Source: Curtobacterium sp. 9128 (lineage in GTDB: Bacteria; Actinomycetota; Actinomycetes; Actinomycetales; Microbacteriaceae). From it: DNA of 64,000 nucleotides. The stretch covers positions 124,001 to 188,000 of the forward strand of contig NZ_VEAF01000003.1 of assembly GCF_007673775.1 (NCBI RefSeq), written 5' to 3'. The position numbers were made by a program, and so were the translations under genes. Under the pieces are notes generated by a model. That model did no database searches. It was given only the letters and a program-made list of their open reading frames with translations, and was not told the DNA's origin. Positions 24,094 to 33,164 of this stretch are shown here, piece after piece (position 1 is the first letter of the stretch; the number at the start of each line of letters is the position of its first letter).

Positions 24094-25296
24094 TCAGTCG
24101 TGCGACCGGTCCGCTCGTGGTATCAGCGGGAGCGCCGCGAGCGGCAGGACCGCAACGATCCCGAACGCGGCGGCGAAGCCGAGCGCACCCACGAGCGCGC
24201 CGATCCCCGGTCCGACGGCGCTCGCCGCGATGAACTGCCCGGTGTTCTGCGCCCCGAGGGCACGGCCGGACCAGAACGGACCGGCAGCCTCGGCGACGGA
24301 CGTGTACGCCAGACCGTTGTCGGCGACCGTGACGCTCGTCGCGACGACGAGGAAGACTGCGGCGGCGGCGAGGTGCGTCGCGTCGACGAGTGCGAGGACC
24401 CCCATCACGGCGGCGGCGCTCACCGCGACGACCCGCAGGGGGCCGACCCGGGATCGGGCACGGTCGCTCCACAGACCGACGAGGATGCGGCCGACGGCCC
24501 CGACGAACTGCGACGCCCCGACGAGGAGTCCCGCGGCCGGCGTCGACCAGCCGAGTCCGACGAGCCACACCAGGCCGTACGTCGACAGCGTGAACTGCGG
24601 CACCACGAGCAGGACCGACACCGCGTGGACGCGCCAGAGGAACCCGTCCGTCCGGTAGGGGTTGTCGGTCACCGTCGTCGGGACGGCCGACCGTGCCGGA
24701 CGCGGCGGGTCGACGATGCCGACCGCGCAGAGCACGGCGAGCACCGCGCACAGCACGATCGGCGCCACGAGCGAGGCCCGGATCCCGTGGGCCTCGGCGA
24801 GCTGCGGCACCGTGACCGCGGCGAGCGTCACGCCGAGCGGTTGTGACATCTGCCGGATGCCCATCGCGAGGCCGCGGCGCTCCTTCGGGAACCAGCCGAC
24901 GACCACCCGCCCGCTGGCCGCGTTCGTCGACGCGCTGGTCATCCCGCCGAGGAGGAACGCGAGGCCGAGCAGCACCGGGTCCCCGGCCGCGGCCCAGGCG
25001 CCGACGACCGCCAGCGTCGTGAGGACCAGGCCGCCGGCGATCACGACCCGCTCCCCGACCCGGTCGGTGACCGCTCCCCAGGCGATGAGCGTCAGGACCA
25101 TGCCGAACGTCGGTGCCGCCGCGAGGACCCCGGCCAGTGCCAGCGGCGTGCCCTGCGCGTGCAGGTACGGGATGAGCAGCGCCGGGGCCGAGACCACGAG
25201 CGTCCCCGCCGCCTGCGCGGCGACGCCGAGCGCGAGCATCGTCCAGGCGCGGGCGCTGATCGGCGTCGGGGTCCGGCGGGCTGCGGTGGTCGTCAC
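24094..25296 (-). CDS. major facilitator superfamily transporter, 400 aa
   Basis: Twelve hydrophobic segments fall in two halves. MFS signatures include AWGAVTDRVGERVVI after helix 2 and the equivalent GLWSDRARSRVGPLRV in the second half, plus WFPKERRGLAMGIRQMSQ as in oxalate/nitrate-type and related subfamilies. GTG 25296 is chosen because CCGGAGGG lies about 10 bases upstream and upstream residues are not membrane-protein-like. The substrate is unknown, possibly an organic anion. It is divergent from a GntR/FCD-type regulator with operator palindromes between them, so it is probably controlled by it. Confidence 0.85.
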   Translation of the reverse strand: MTTTAARRTPTPISARAWTMLALGVAAQAAGTLVVSAPALLIPYLHAQGTPLALAGVLAAAPTFGMVLTLIAWGAVTDRVGERVVIAGGLVLTTLAVVGAWAAAGDPVLLGLAFLLGGMTSASTNAASGRVVVGWFPKERRGLAMGIRQMSQPLGVTLAAVTVPQLAEAHGIRASLVAPIVLCAVLAVLCAVGIVDPPRPARSAVPTTVTDNPYRTDGFLWRVHAVSVLLVVPQFTLSTYGLVWLVGLGWSTPAAGLLVGASQFVGAVGRILVGLWSDRARSRVGPLRVVAVSAAAVMGVLALVDATHLAAAAVFLVVATSVTVADNGLAYTSVAEAAGPFWSGRALGAQNTGQFIAASAVGPGIGALVGALGFAAAFGIVAVLPLAALPLIPRADRSHD

Positions 25297-25335
25297 GGGA
25301 GTCGTCCCTCCGGGGTCGTTCCGGTGCGGAACCGA

Positions 25336-25360
25336 TTGGTACACCAAGACGGTATACCAA
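25336..25360. promoter_or_regulatory. two GntR/FadR-type operator half-palindromes
   Basis: TTGGTACACCAA (25336-25347) and GGTATACCAA (25351-25360, with the perfect palindrome GGTATACC) both fit the TTGGTNNACCAA pattern typical of FadR/FCD-type GntR regulators. Their centres are 13 bases apart, in the gap between the MFS gene and gntR. Confidence 0.65.
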
Positions 25361-25391
25361 CTCGGAGGGACCGCCACTAGGCTGCTGTGCC

Positions 25392-26093
25392 GTGACCGAA
25401 CCGATCGACGCCGCCCCCGTGTCGCAGACGGCCCAGCTCTACGACAACCTCCGCGGCGCGATCCTGACGCTCGACATCGCACCGGGGGAACGCATCTCGG
25501 AGCGCGGGCTCGAGGCGCGGTTCCACGCCTCCCGCACCCCGGTGCGGGCAGCGCTGTCGCGGCTCGAGCGGGAGGGGCTCATCCTGCACGAGGGGCGGTC
25601 GTGGACCGTGACCCCGATCGACCTCGACGAGATCGCCTCGCTCGCCGAGCTCCGTGGCGTGCTCGAGCCGGCAGCGGCGCGGCTCGCCGTCGCGCGGGCG
25701 TCCGAGGACCAGCTCGCCGAGGTCCGCGCGCACCTCGACGCCCTGCGCCCGACGCCCGACCAGCAGGCCGGGATCCGGATGGGGTCCACGTTCCACCTCG
25801 ACCTGGCCTCGCTCGGCGGCAACCGGTTCATCACCGACGCGATCGCCGACGCACTCACCCGGCTCGAGCGGACCCGCTGGATCGAGGTCCGCACGCCGGA
25901 GGCCCGCGACGCCGCCTGGGCGGAGCACAGCGCGATCCTCGACGCCGTGCGCGCCGGGGACGCCGACCGGGCGGCCGACATGCTCGCGGCGCACGTCGCC
26001 GGCACGAACGACCGGCTGCTCGCGTGGATCGCGCAGGAGCGCCGGCGCCTGCGCGGTGCGGGGATGGCGATCGTCGGCGCGACCGAGCGCTGA
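25392..26093 (+). CDS. GntR-family regulator, FCD type
   Basis: This 233-residue protein has an N-terminal winged helix (LYDNLRGAILTLDIAPGERI, then SERGLEARFHASRTPVRAAL) and an all-helical FCD effector domain (ELRGVLEPAAARLAVARA, EHSAILDAVRAGDADRAADM) whose histidines usually bind a metal. FCD regulators respond to organic acids. It is divergent from the MFS transporter and probably represses it through the palindromes at 25336-25360. TAGGCT (25378-25383) ends eight bases before GTG 25392 with no Shine-Dalgarno sequence, so its mRNA is probably leaderless. Confidence 0.9.
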   Translation: MTEPIDAAPVSQTAQLYDNLRGAILTLDIAPGERISERGLEARFHASRTPVRAALSRLEREGLILHEGRSWTVTPIDLDEIASLAELRGVLEPAAARLAVARASEDQLAEVRAHLDALRPTPDQQAGIRMGSTFHLDLASLGGNRFITDAIADALTRLERTRWIEVRTPEARDAAWAEHSAILDAVRAGDADRAADMLAAHVAGTNDRLLAWIAQERRRLRGAGMAIVGATER

Positions 26094-26167
26094 CACGGGC
26101 GGTGCCTAGGATGGTGCGCGGTCGGGGCGGGTCGCGTCGACACCACCGGACCGACGGGAGGCACGGG

Positions 26168-27268
26168 TTGCCGGAGCAACGCACCGCACCACCCACGGTC
26201 TACGACGTGGCCTCCGCGGCCGGCGTGTCCATCGCCACCGTCTCCCGTGTGCTCCGCACGCCGGACGCGGTCCGGGAGGGCACACGGGGTCGCGTTCAGG
26301 CCGCGATCCGCTCGCTCGGGTACGTGCCCTCCGGCACGGCGCGGGCGCTCGCGGGACGGCGGACCGGCGTGGTCGGGCTCCTCCTGCCCGGGTTCGACGT
26401 GGTGCCCGACGAGCGACCGGGGCTCGTCACGGACGGTGGTGTCCGGGTGGTCGACGACCGTCGGCACGTGACGCAGCCGTTCTCCTCGAACCTGTACTTC
26501 GACGAGGTGCTCCGCGGCGCCGAGACCGAGGCGTGGCAGCGCGGGCTGGCGCTCATGGTCGCCGCCGGGCGCGGACCCTCGCGGGACGTCATCGTGAACG
26601 ACGTCGCCGGACGCGTCGACGGCCTGGCGGTCCTGGCGCAGACCGTGCCGGACGAACTGCTCGAGCACGTCGCCCGACGCGTGCCGGTGGTGGTGCTCGC
26701 CGCGGACCGCCGGGAGCACGGGTTCGACTCGGTCAGCGTGGACAACGCCGCCGGCATGCGTACGGTCGTGTCGCACGTGGTCGGGCGGCTCGGCATCCGG
26801 TCCCTCGCGTACCTCGCGGGGCCGGTGGACTCCCCGGACGACCAGGAGCGCGCGGCGGGCTTCGCGGCGGCGCTCGCGGACCACGGCCTCGAGGCGTCGT
26901 CGGTGCGGACCGTGCACGGCGACTTCGGACGGGTCCGGGCGCGGGAGCTCGTGGCGCCGCTGCTCGCCGACGGGGTACCGCGGGCGATCGTCTGCTCGAA
27001 CGACCAGTCGGCCCTCGGGGTGCTCGACGGGCTCCTCGCCGCCGGGCTCCGCGTGCCCGAGGACGTCGTCGTCACGGGGTTCGACGGCATCGACGCGGGG
27101 CGCTTCTCGACCCCGCGGCTGACGACGGTGCACCAGCCGATGGGGGAGCTCGGGCGTGCGGCGGTCGCGGCGATCGTCGACCGGCTCGACGCACCGGAGG
27201 GGCCGCCCCGGTCGGTCCGCCTGCCGGTCGAGGTCCTGCTGCGCGAGAGCTGCCCCCCGGCGCTGTGA
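26168..27268 (+). CDS. LacI-family transcriptional regulator
   Basis: This 366-residue protein has the LacI helix-turn-helix and hinge (TVYDVASAAGVSIATVSRVL, then LGYVPSGTARALAGRRTGVV) followed by a periplasmic-binding-protein-like domain (FDSVSVDNAAGMRTVVSHVV, AIVCSNDQSALGVLDGL, VVVTGFDGIDAG). The start is TTG 26168, supported by GGGAGG 5-6 bases upstream. An extra stretch of about 25 residues separates the first strand of the effector domain (LLPGF) from SNLYFDEVLRG, where relatives have only a few residues. It lies just upstream of the sugar-importer operon, whose promoter carries a LacI-type operator, so it is the likely regulator. Confidence 0.88.
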   Translation: MPEQRTAPPTVYDVASAAGVSIATVSRVLRTPDAVREGTRGRVQAAIRSLGYVPSGTARALAGRRTGVVGLLLPGFDVVPDERPGLVTDGGVRVVDDRRHVTQPFSSNLYFDEVLRGAETEAWQRGLALMVAAGRGPSRDVIVNDVAGRVDGLAVLAQTVPDELLEHVARRVPVVVLAADRREHGFDSVSVDNAAGMRTVVSHVVGRLGIRSLAYLAGPVDSPDDQERAAGFAAALADHGLEASSVRTVHGDFGRVRARELVAPLLADGVPRAIVCSNDQSALGVLDGLLAAGLRVPEDVVVTGFDGIDAGRFSTPRLTTVHQPMGELGRAAVAAIVDRLDAPEGPPRSVRLPVEVLLRESCPPAL

Positions 27269-27641
27269 GCCGCGCGGGGGCGTGCCCGGCCCCGCGTGCC
27301 GGTCGAGGTTCCGCAATTGCGGCATCTCGACGCGCGGGACGGGTGTGTCGTGGAACCCCGGCGGACGTGAGCGGCGGGTTGTGGAACCGCGGGCGGGCGG
27401 CGCGGGCGTTCCGGCAGCCCGAGTGGTCGCGACACCCCGTCCGCTGATCGCCGAGGTGTCACAACTCGTCAGCAGCCGAGCGTCCGCCCGACCGTCCTCG
27501 GCCACTCGGCAGACCTGAGCGGGGAGTCGTGACCGGCGGGCGGCGGCGGGCGGCGGGCGGCGTCGGCTCGCGGGCTTGCGCGACGCGATGTAAGCGCATA
27601 CATTGACCTCGTACCCACTCGACACGGAGGTCGACCGAGCA
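27269..27641. other. gene-free stretch with a 28-bp symmetric element and the importer promoter
   Basis: No gene is convincing here. At 27303-27330 a 12-bp perfect palindrome, CCGCAATTGCGG (27311-27322), sits inside outer arms TCGAG and CTCGA, just after lacI. The motif GTGGAACC occurs twice around 27350 and 27380. A G/C-only run (27538-27565) precedes the promoter of the importer operon. Confidence 0.55.
27576..27604 (+). promoter_or_regulatory. importer promoter overlapped by a LacI operator
   Basis: TTGCGC (27576-27581), a 17-base spacer and TACATT (27599-27604) form a good promoter. ATGTAAGCGCATACAT (27588-27603; 7 of 8 pairs symmetric) covers the spacer and -10 and has the central GCGC and TGTAA arms of LacI-family operators. 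Repression by steric block is expected. Confidence 0.72.
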
Positions 27642-29474
27642 ATGACGCTTCCCCCACAGCGCACGCCGGATGAGCGCACCCGCGATCAGCGCACCGGCAC
27701 CCGGCGCATGCGCGTCCGGCAGACACCGGCTCCGCAGACACCGGCCCCGCAGACACCGGCGCGGCAGACACCGGCCCCCCGCCGACGCGGACGCCTGACG
27801 GCAGCCCTCGCCGGTCTCGCGGTCGTCGCCCTCGCGGCGACCGGCTGCAGCATCCAGGTCCGCTCGCAGCCGGACCCGAGCATCGGCAAGGACACGATGC
27901 TCATCAACGCGGACCACGGCAACCCGCTGTTCGACCGCAACTTCAACCCGTACATCGCGAACGCCCGCACCGCGTCGAAGTGGATGTACGAGCCGCTCAT
28001 CGAGGTGAACCCCCTCGACGGCAAGCGCACCCCGTGGCTCGCGAGCTCGTGGACCCAGCCGGACGCGAAGACGATCGACATGACGATCCGCAGCGGTGTC
28101 GAGTGGTCCGACGGCACGCCCTTCAGCGCGAAGGACGTCGTGTTCACGTTCGAGCTGCTGAAGAAGTTCCCCGCGATGGACGTCAAGGGCGCCTGGCAGC
28201 ACATCGCGAGCATCGAGCAGCACGGGCAGCACGTCGTCTTCCACCTGCAGTCCGACGACGTCCCGAGCCTGACGATCATCGGGCAGACCTACATCCTCGG
28301 CGAGCAGCACTGGGGCAAGGTCAAGGACCCGACCACGTGGCGTGACCCGGACCCCGTCGGCACCGGTCCGTTCGTCCTCGGCAACTACTCCGACCAGCAG
28401 TACTCGATGGACAAGAACCCGCGGTACTGGCAGGCGAAGAACATCGCCATCGAGCACCTCGTCCTCCCCGCGACGAACACGCAGCTCGACACGGTCACCC
28501 GCGGCTACGACTGGGCGTACTCGTTCATCTCCGACGTCAAGGGCACGTGGGGTGCCGCGTCGTCGACGAACACGTACTGGTTCCCGCCGGGCGGCGTCAT
28601 CGGCCTCATCCCGAACCTCACGAAGGCGCCCTACAACGACGTCAACGTGCGACGGGGCATCTCCCTCGCGCTGAACCGGGACGACATCGCCGAGACCGCG
28701 ACCGAGGGCAACCTCGCGGCGGCGGCACAGACCGGGCTGATCCTGCCGAACCAGGAGCAGTACGTGAACCAGCAGATCCCGGACAAGGGCGTCGTCACGC
28801 AGGACGTCGCCGCTGCGAAGGCGAGTCTCGCGAAGTCCGGCTACGTGGAGCAGGGCGGCAAGATCGTCAAGGACGGCAAACAGCTCGAGATCACGATCAT
28901 GACCGCGAACGGCTACTCCGACTGGCTCCGCGCCGCGCAGGAGGTCCGCCGGAACCTGACGGCGATCGGCATCAAGGTGACGATCCAGGCCCCGCAGCCC
29001 GCCGGGTACCAGCAGAACATCAACAACGGCACGTTCGACATGGCGATGGGCGGCATGGGCAACGGCGACGTCTTCCAGGCGTTCAACTCCCTGCTCAGCA
29101 CCGACTTCTACCAGCCCGTCGGCAAGTCGACGGTGAACAACTACGAGCGCTACCGGAACCCGGAGACCCAGGCCCTGCTCGACCAGTACAAGGCGACGAC
29201 CGACACCGCGAAGCAGCAGGAGATCCTCGACCAGCTGCAGGAGGTCGTGTACGACGACCTGCCGGTGATCGGCATGTACTACGGCGGCCTCTGGGGGCTG
29301 TTCAACACCAGCAAGTTCGTCGGGTGGCCGAGCGCTGCAGACCCCTACATGGCCCCGCAGAACTACGACTCGGCTCCGCTGCTCATCTTCTCGAAGCTCC
29401 GGCTCCGCGACAGCGCCGCCGGCCAGCAGATCCTGCGGGAGCAGAAGCAGCAGGAACAGGAGGCAGGCAAGTGA
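27642..29474 (+). CDS. ABC transporter substrate-binding lipoprotein, family 5
   Basis: The protein has 610 residues. A lipoprotein signal (LTAALAGLAVVALAATGC, lipid-modified Cys near residue 69) is followed by a family 5 (oligopeptide/oligosaccharide) binding domain: WMYEPLIEVNPLDGKRTPWLA, SGVEWSDGTPFSAKDVVFTFE and AAKASLAKSGYVE. About 50 residues before the signal are unusual; they include a 15-bp DNA repeat encoding QTPAP units. ATG 27708 would shorten the front by 22 residues. Family 5 binding proteins with GH1 neighbours often carry beta-linked oligosaccharides; here the substrate is inferred. It is the first gene of a fully overlapping operon. Confidence 0.88.
   Translation: MTLPPQRTPDERTRDQRTGTRRMRVRQTPAPQTPAPQTPARQTPAPRRRGRLTAALAGLAVVALAATGCSIQVRSQPDPSIGKDTMLINADHGNPLFDRNFNPYIANARTASKWMYEPLIEVNPLDGKRTPWLASSWTQPDAKTIDMTIRSGVEWSDGTPFSAKDVVFTFELLKKFPAMDVKGAWQHIASIEQHGQHVVFHLQSDDVPSLTIIGQTYILGEQHWGKVKDPTTWRDPDPVGTGPFVLGNYSDQQYSMDKNPRYWQAKNIAIEHLVLPATNTQLDTVTRGYDWAYSFISDVKGTWGAASSTNTYWFPPGGVIGLIPNLTKAPYNDVNVRRGISLALNRDDIAETATEGNLAAAAQTGLILPNQEQYVNQQIPDKGVVTQDVAAAKASLAKSGYVEQGGKIVKDGKQLEITIMTANGYSDWLRAAQEVRRNLTAIGIKVTIQAPQPAGYQQNINNGTFDMAMGGMGNGDVFQAFNSLLSTDFYQPVGKSTVNNYERYRNPETQALLDQYKATTDTAKQQEILDQLQEVVYDDLPVIGMYYGGLWGLFNTSKFVGWPSAADPYMAPQNYDSAPLLIFSKLRLRDSAAGQQILREQKQQEQEAGK
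27720..27779 (+). repeat. 15-bp tandem repeat, four copies, in the binding-protein gene
   Basis: Four consecutive 15-base units all begin CAGACACCGGC and encode QTPAP-like repeats ahead of the lipoprotein signal. Being a multiple of three, copy-number change would keep the frame. Confidence 0.85.
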
Positions 29475-30451
29475 AGTACATCCTGCAGAAACTCGTCCTC
29501 TTCGTCCTGACGCTGTGGGCCGCGGTCACGCTCAACTTCGTGCTCCCGCGCCTCATGCCCGGCAGCCCGACCGACGCCGCACTCGCGAAGCTCAGCCAGA
29601 ACGGCCCGGTCACCGACGCCACGAAGAAGGCCATCGAGGCCCAGCTCGGCGTCCCGACCGGCAACCTCTGGGACCAGTACGTCAGCTACCTGCACCAGGT
29701 CGTGACGCTCGACTTCGGCGTCAGCTACACGTTCTACCCGCAGCCCGTCGGCGACCTGGTCGGCCGGGCCCTGCCCTACACGCTGGTCCTGGTCGGCGCG
29801 GTGACGATCCTGGCGTTCGTCATCGGTACCCTCATCGGCGTCGCCGCGGCCTGGAAGCGCGGGACCTGGCTGGACTCCCTCCCGACCCTGTCGGGGAGCT
29901 TCATGTCGACGTTCCCGTACTTCTGGACCGCGCTGCTGCTGCTGTTCTTCCTCGGCTACGTCCTGCACTGGTTCCCGACGACGGGCGCCTCGTCGGCGAC
30001 ATCCGTCCCGGGGTTCACCGGCGAGTACATCGGCGACGTCGTCCGACACGCGATCCTGCCGGCCCTGACGATCCTCGTGACGAGCCTCGGCGGCTGGATC
30101 ATCGGCATGCGCAACGCGATGATCAACACGCTCGGCGACGACTACGTGACGTTCGCCGAGGCCAACGGCCTGCGCGGTCGCACGGTCGCCGTCCGCTACG
30201 CCGCCCGGAACGCGATCCTGCCGAACCTGACCGGCTTCGGCCTGGCCCTCGGCGGTGTGGTCGGCGGTTCGGTCCTGGTCGAGCAGGTGTTCGGCTACCC
30301 GGGCATCGGCTACCTGCTGTTCAACGCCGTCATCGGGCAGGACTACCCGCTCATGCAGGCACTCTTCCTGATGATCACCGTGTCGGTGCTCATCGCCAAC
30401 TTCATCGTGGACGTCCTGTACGGCGTCCTGGACCCGAGGACGCGTCGATGA
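29471..30451 (+). CDS. ABC transporter permease (DppB/OppB type)
   Basis: This 326-residue inner membrane protein has six helices. It has the family's N-terminal helix (QKLVLFVLTLWAAVTLNFVL), RLMPGSPTDAAL, and the cytoplasmic EAA loop YVTFAEANGLRGRTVAVRYA. It pairs with the next gene to form the translocation pore. GTG 29471 overlaps the stop of the binding-protein gene (GTGA). Confidence 0.9.
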   Translation: MKYILQKLVLFVLTLWAAVTLNFVLPRLMPGSPTDAALAKLSQNGPVTDATKKAIEAQLGVPTGNLWDQYVSYLHQVVTLDFGVSYTFYPQPVGDLVGRALPYTLVLVGAVTILAFVIGTLIGVAAAWKRGTWLDSLPTLSGSFMSTFPYFWTALLLLFFLGYVLHWFPTTGASSATSVPGFTGEYIGDVVRHAILPALTILVTSLGGWIIGMRNAMINTLGDDYVTFAEANGLRGRTVAVRYAARNAILPNLTGFGLALGGVVGGSVLVEQVFGYPGIGYLLFNAVIGQDYPLMQALFLMITVSVLIANFIVDVLYGVLDPRTRR

Positions 30452-31401
30452 CCAACACAAGCACGCCCAACGCCACCGTCGCGGTACGGACACAGGACCC
30501 AGACCAGCAGCAGGCCCCCTCCAAGCTGCGCTCAGCCGCCCGCCAGCTCGGCGTCGTCTGGGGCAACACCAAGGCCCGCATCGGGATCGTCATCCTGGCG
30601 GTCTTCGTCCTCGTGGCGGTCCTGGCCCCGCTCCTCGCCCCGTACGGCGCCAGCCAGAACGGGTTCGCCCGGTCCGCGGACGCGACCGCCGCCCACTGGA
30701 TGGGCACCACGGCCGCAGGCGAGGACGTCCTCTCGCAACTCATCTACGGCGCGAGGATCTCGGTCTTCGTCGGGGCGGTCGCCGGCATCCTGTCGACGCT
30801 CGTCGCCGTGGCGATCGGCCTCAGCTGGGGCTACGTCCGCGGCTGGGTCGCCGAGGTCATCGGGTTCATCGTGAACCTGTTCCTCGTCATCCCCGGCCTG
30901 CCGCTCATGATCGTCATCGCCGCGTACCTGCAGAACGGCGGCATCGCGGTCATCATCGCGGTGATCGTCGTGACCGGCTGGGCATGGGGTGCCCGCGTGC
31001 TCCGCTCCCAGACGCAGTCGCTCCGCGGTCGCGACTTCGTCACGGCGGCCCAGTTCTCCGGCGAGGGTGCAACCCGCATCGTCTTCCGCGAGATCCTGCC
31101 GAACATGACGAGCCTCATCGTCGGCAGCTTCTTCGGCGCCGCGACGAGCGCGATCCTCGCCGAGGCCGGCCTGGAGTTCCTCGGGCTCGGCGACTCGTCC
31201 ATCGTCAGCTGGGGCACGATCCTCTACTGGGCGCAGAACTCCAACGCGCTGCTCACCGGCCAGTGGATCCTGCTGTTCGCACCCGGCCTCTGCATCGCCC
31301 TCCTGGCGATGAGCCTCACCCTCATCAACTTCGGCGTCGACGCCGTGTCCAACCCGCGGCTGCGCGAGGGCGCGCGCCGCAAGAAGGAGGCAGCAGCATG
31401 A
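30448..31401 (+). CDS. ABC transporter permease (DppC/OppC type)
   Basis: The protein has 317 residues. The N-terminal hydrophilic stretch is followed by a first helix (IGIVILAVFVLVAVLAPLLAP), the DppC-like HWMGTTAAGEDVLSQLIYGA, and the EAA loop DFVTAAQFSGEGATRIVFRE. It is the partner of the upstream permease. ATG 30448 overlaps the previous stop (ATGA). Its own stop overlaps the ATPase start. Confidence 0.9.
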   Translation: MTNTSTPNATVAVRTQDPDQQQAPSKLRSAARQLGVVWGNTKARIGIVILAVFVLVAVLAPLLAPYGASQNGFARSADATAAHWMGTTAAGEDVLSQLIYGARISVFVGAVAGILSTLVAVAIGLSWGYVRGWVAEVIGFIVNLFLVIPGLPLMIVIAAYLQNGGIAVIIAVIVVTGWAWGARVLRSQTQSLRGRDFVTAAQFSGEGATRIVFREILPNMTSLIVGSFFGAATSAILAEAGLEFLGLGDSSIVSWGTILYWAQNSNALLTGQWILLFAPGLCIALLAMSLTLINFGVDAVSNPRLREGARRKKEAAA

Positions 31402-33164
31402 GCAGCCAGCCCACCACCGGCCTGGAGGCCCGTGACGGCGCCGCCCCGCGCCTCCCGTCCGACGGTCCCACCGGATCCGACGTCCTGCTCGACGTCCGCG
31501 ATCTGTCGGTCGTCTACGAGTCCGCCGGACAGACCGCCGTCCAGGCGGTCGACCACGTGTCGTTCTCACTGCGGAAGGGCGAGTTCGTCGGCCTGGTCGG
31601 CGAGTCCGGCTCCGGCAAGTCGACGCTCGGCTACGCGCTGACGCGGCTGCAGAAGCCCCCGGCACGGACGAACGGCGGCAGCATCGTCTTCGCGGGGAAG
31701 GACATCCGTGACCTCGACGACGAGCAGCTCCGCCAGCAGCGGCAGGGCGGCTTCGCGATGGTGCTGCAGTCCGGCATGAACGCGCTCAACCCGGTCCGGA
31801 CGATCCGCAACCACTTCATCGACGTCTTCAAGGCCCACGGCCACGTGCCGCGCGAGCGCTGGGACAGCCGGATGCGGGAGCTCGTCGGGAAGGTGAAGCT
31901 GCCGGAGTCGATGCTCGCCCGCTACCCCGGCGAGCTCTCCGGCGGCATGCGGCAGCGCGTGTCGATCGCGATCGCGCTCTCGCTCGAGCCCCAGCTCATG
32001 GTGTTCGACGAGCCGACCACGGCGCTCGACGTCCTCGTGCAGCACGCCGTGATGGACACGATCATCGAGCTGCAGCGATCCGAGGGCTTCACCGCGGTGC
32101 TCATCAGCCACGACCTCGGCATCGTGCTCGAGGCCACCGAACGTGTCCTCGTGATGCACGAGGGGCGGATCGTCGAGGACGGCGGCTCCCGCGAGGTCCT
32201 CCGCGACCCGCAGGACGAGTACACGAAGATGCTGCTCTCGCACTACGCCGACCCGCGCGCCGAGGTGGTCTCGCTGCCGGGCTTCCCCGACCGGTCGCAG
32301 CGCTCGGCCTCCCGGCAGGAGACGACCTCGTCGTTCGCCACCGTCGGTTCCCGCGAGCGTTCCGCCGCGGAGACCCCGATCGTCGTCGACCACCTCGTCA
32401 AGACGTACGCGCCGCCCCGCCGCGGTGAGGACCCGGTGCTGGCCGTCCGGGACGTGTCGTTCACCCTCGAACCAGGGCAGTCGCTCGCCCTCGTCGGCCA
32501 GTCCGGGTCGGGCAAGTCGACCATCGCGAAGATGCTGACCGGCGTCGAACAGCCGACCAGCGGCACCGTGCGCTTCGGCAGCACGGACGTGGCGAAGCTC
32601 GGTCGGCGCGGCCTGAAGGACCTGCGGTCCGAGGTGCAGATGGTCTTCCAGGACCCGTACGCCGCACTCAACCCGCTGCACACCGTGGAGTACACGCTCA
32701 CGCGACCCGTGGTGAACTACACGGGACTCCGCGGCAAGGACGCCCGACGCCGCGTGCTCGAGCTGCTGGACACCGTGGGCCTGACGCCGGTGGAGCAGTT
32801 CGCGCAGAAGCTCCCGCACCAGCTCTCCGGCGGGCAGCGGCAGCGCGTGGTCATCGCCCGGGCGCTCGCGAGCGACCCGCAGGTGATCATCGCCGACGAG
32901 CCCGTGTCGATGCTCGACGTGACGCTCCGTGCCGGGGTGCTCGCGCTCCTCGAGGACCTGCGCGAGCAGTGGGGCGTCTCGCTGCTGTACATCACGCACG
33001 ACCTGCTGAGCGCCCGACTCATCACCGACGACATCATGGTGCTGCACGACGGTGCCGTGGTGGAGCGGGGCCGCACCGCCGACGTGCTGCAGCACCCGCA
33101 GGACGACTACACGGTCGCGCTGCTGGACGCCGTGCCGAACCCCCGTCGCAGACTGAGCGCATGA
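31398..33164 (+). CDS. ABC transporter ATPase, fused DppD-DppF type
   Basis: Two ATPase domains lie in a 588-residue chain. Domain 1 has Walker A GESGSGKST (residues 68-76), signature LSGGMRQRVSIA and Walker B LMVFDEPTTALD. Domain 2 has GQSGSGKST, signature LSGGQRQRVVIA and VIIADEPVSMLD. Both halves are of the oligopeptide/nickel importer type, so one gene replaces the usual dppD and dppF pair and drives import by the two permeases. The iron-sulfur-like C-terminal cysteine motif of many Dpp ATPases is absent in both halves. ATG 31398 overlaps the permease stop. Confidence 0.9.
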   Translation: MSSQPTTGLEARDGAAPRLPSDGPTGSDVLLDVRDLSVVYESAGQTAVQAVDHVSFSLRKGEFVGLVGESGSGKSTLGYALTRLQKPPARTNGGSIVFAGKDIRDLDDEQLRQQRQGGFAMVLQSGMNALNPVRTIRNHFIDVFKAHGHVPRERWDSRMRELVGKVKLPESMLARYPGELSGGMRQRVSIAIALSLEPQLMVFDEPTTALDVLVQHAVMDTIIELQRSEGFTAVLISHDLGIVLEATERVLVMHEGRIVEDGGSREVLRDPQDEYTKMLLSHYADPRAEVVSLPGFPDRSQRSASRQETTSSFATVGSRERSAAETPIVVDHLVKTYAPPRRGEDPVLAVRDVSFTLEPGQSLALVGQSGSGKSTIAKMLTGVEQPTSGTVRFGSTDVAKLGRRGLKDLRSEVQMVFQDPYAALNPLHTVEYTLTRPVVNYTGLRGKDARRRVLELLDTVGLTPVEQFAQKLPHQLSGGQRQRVVIARALASDPQVIIADEPVSMLDVTLRAGVLALLEDLREQWGVSLLYITHDLLSARLITDDIMVLHDGAVVERGRTADVLQHPQDDYTVALLDAVPNPRRRLSA

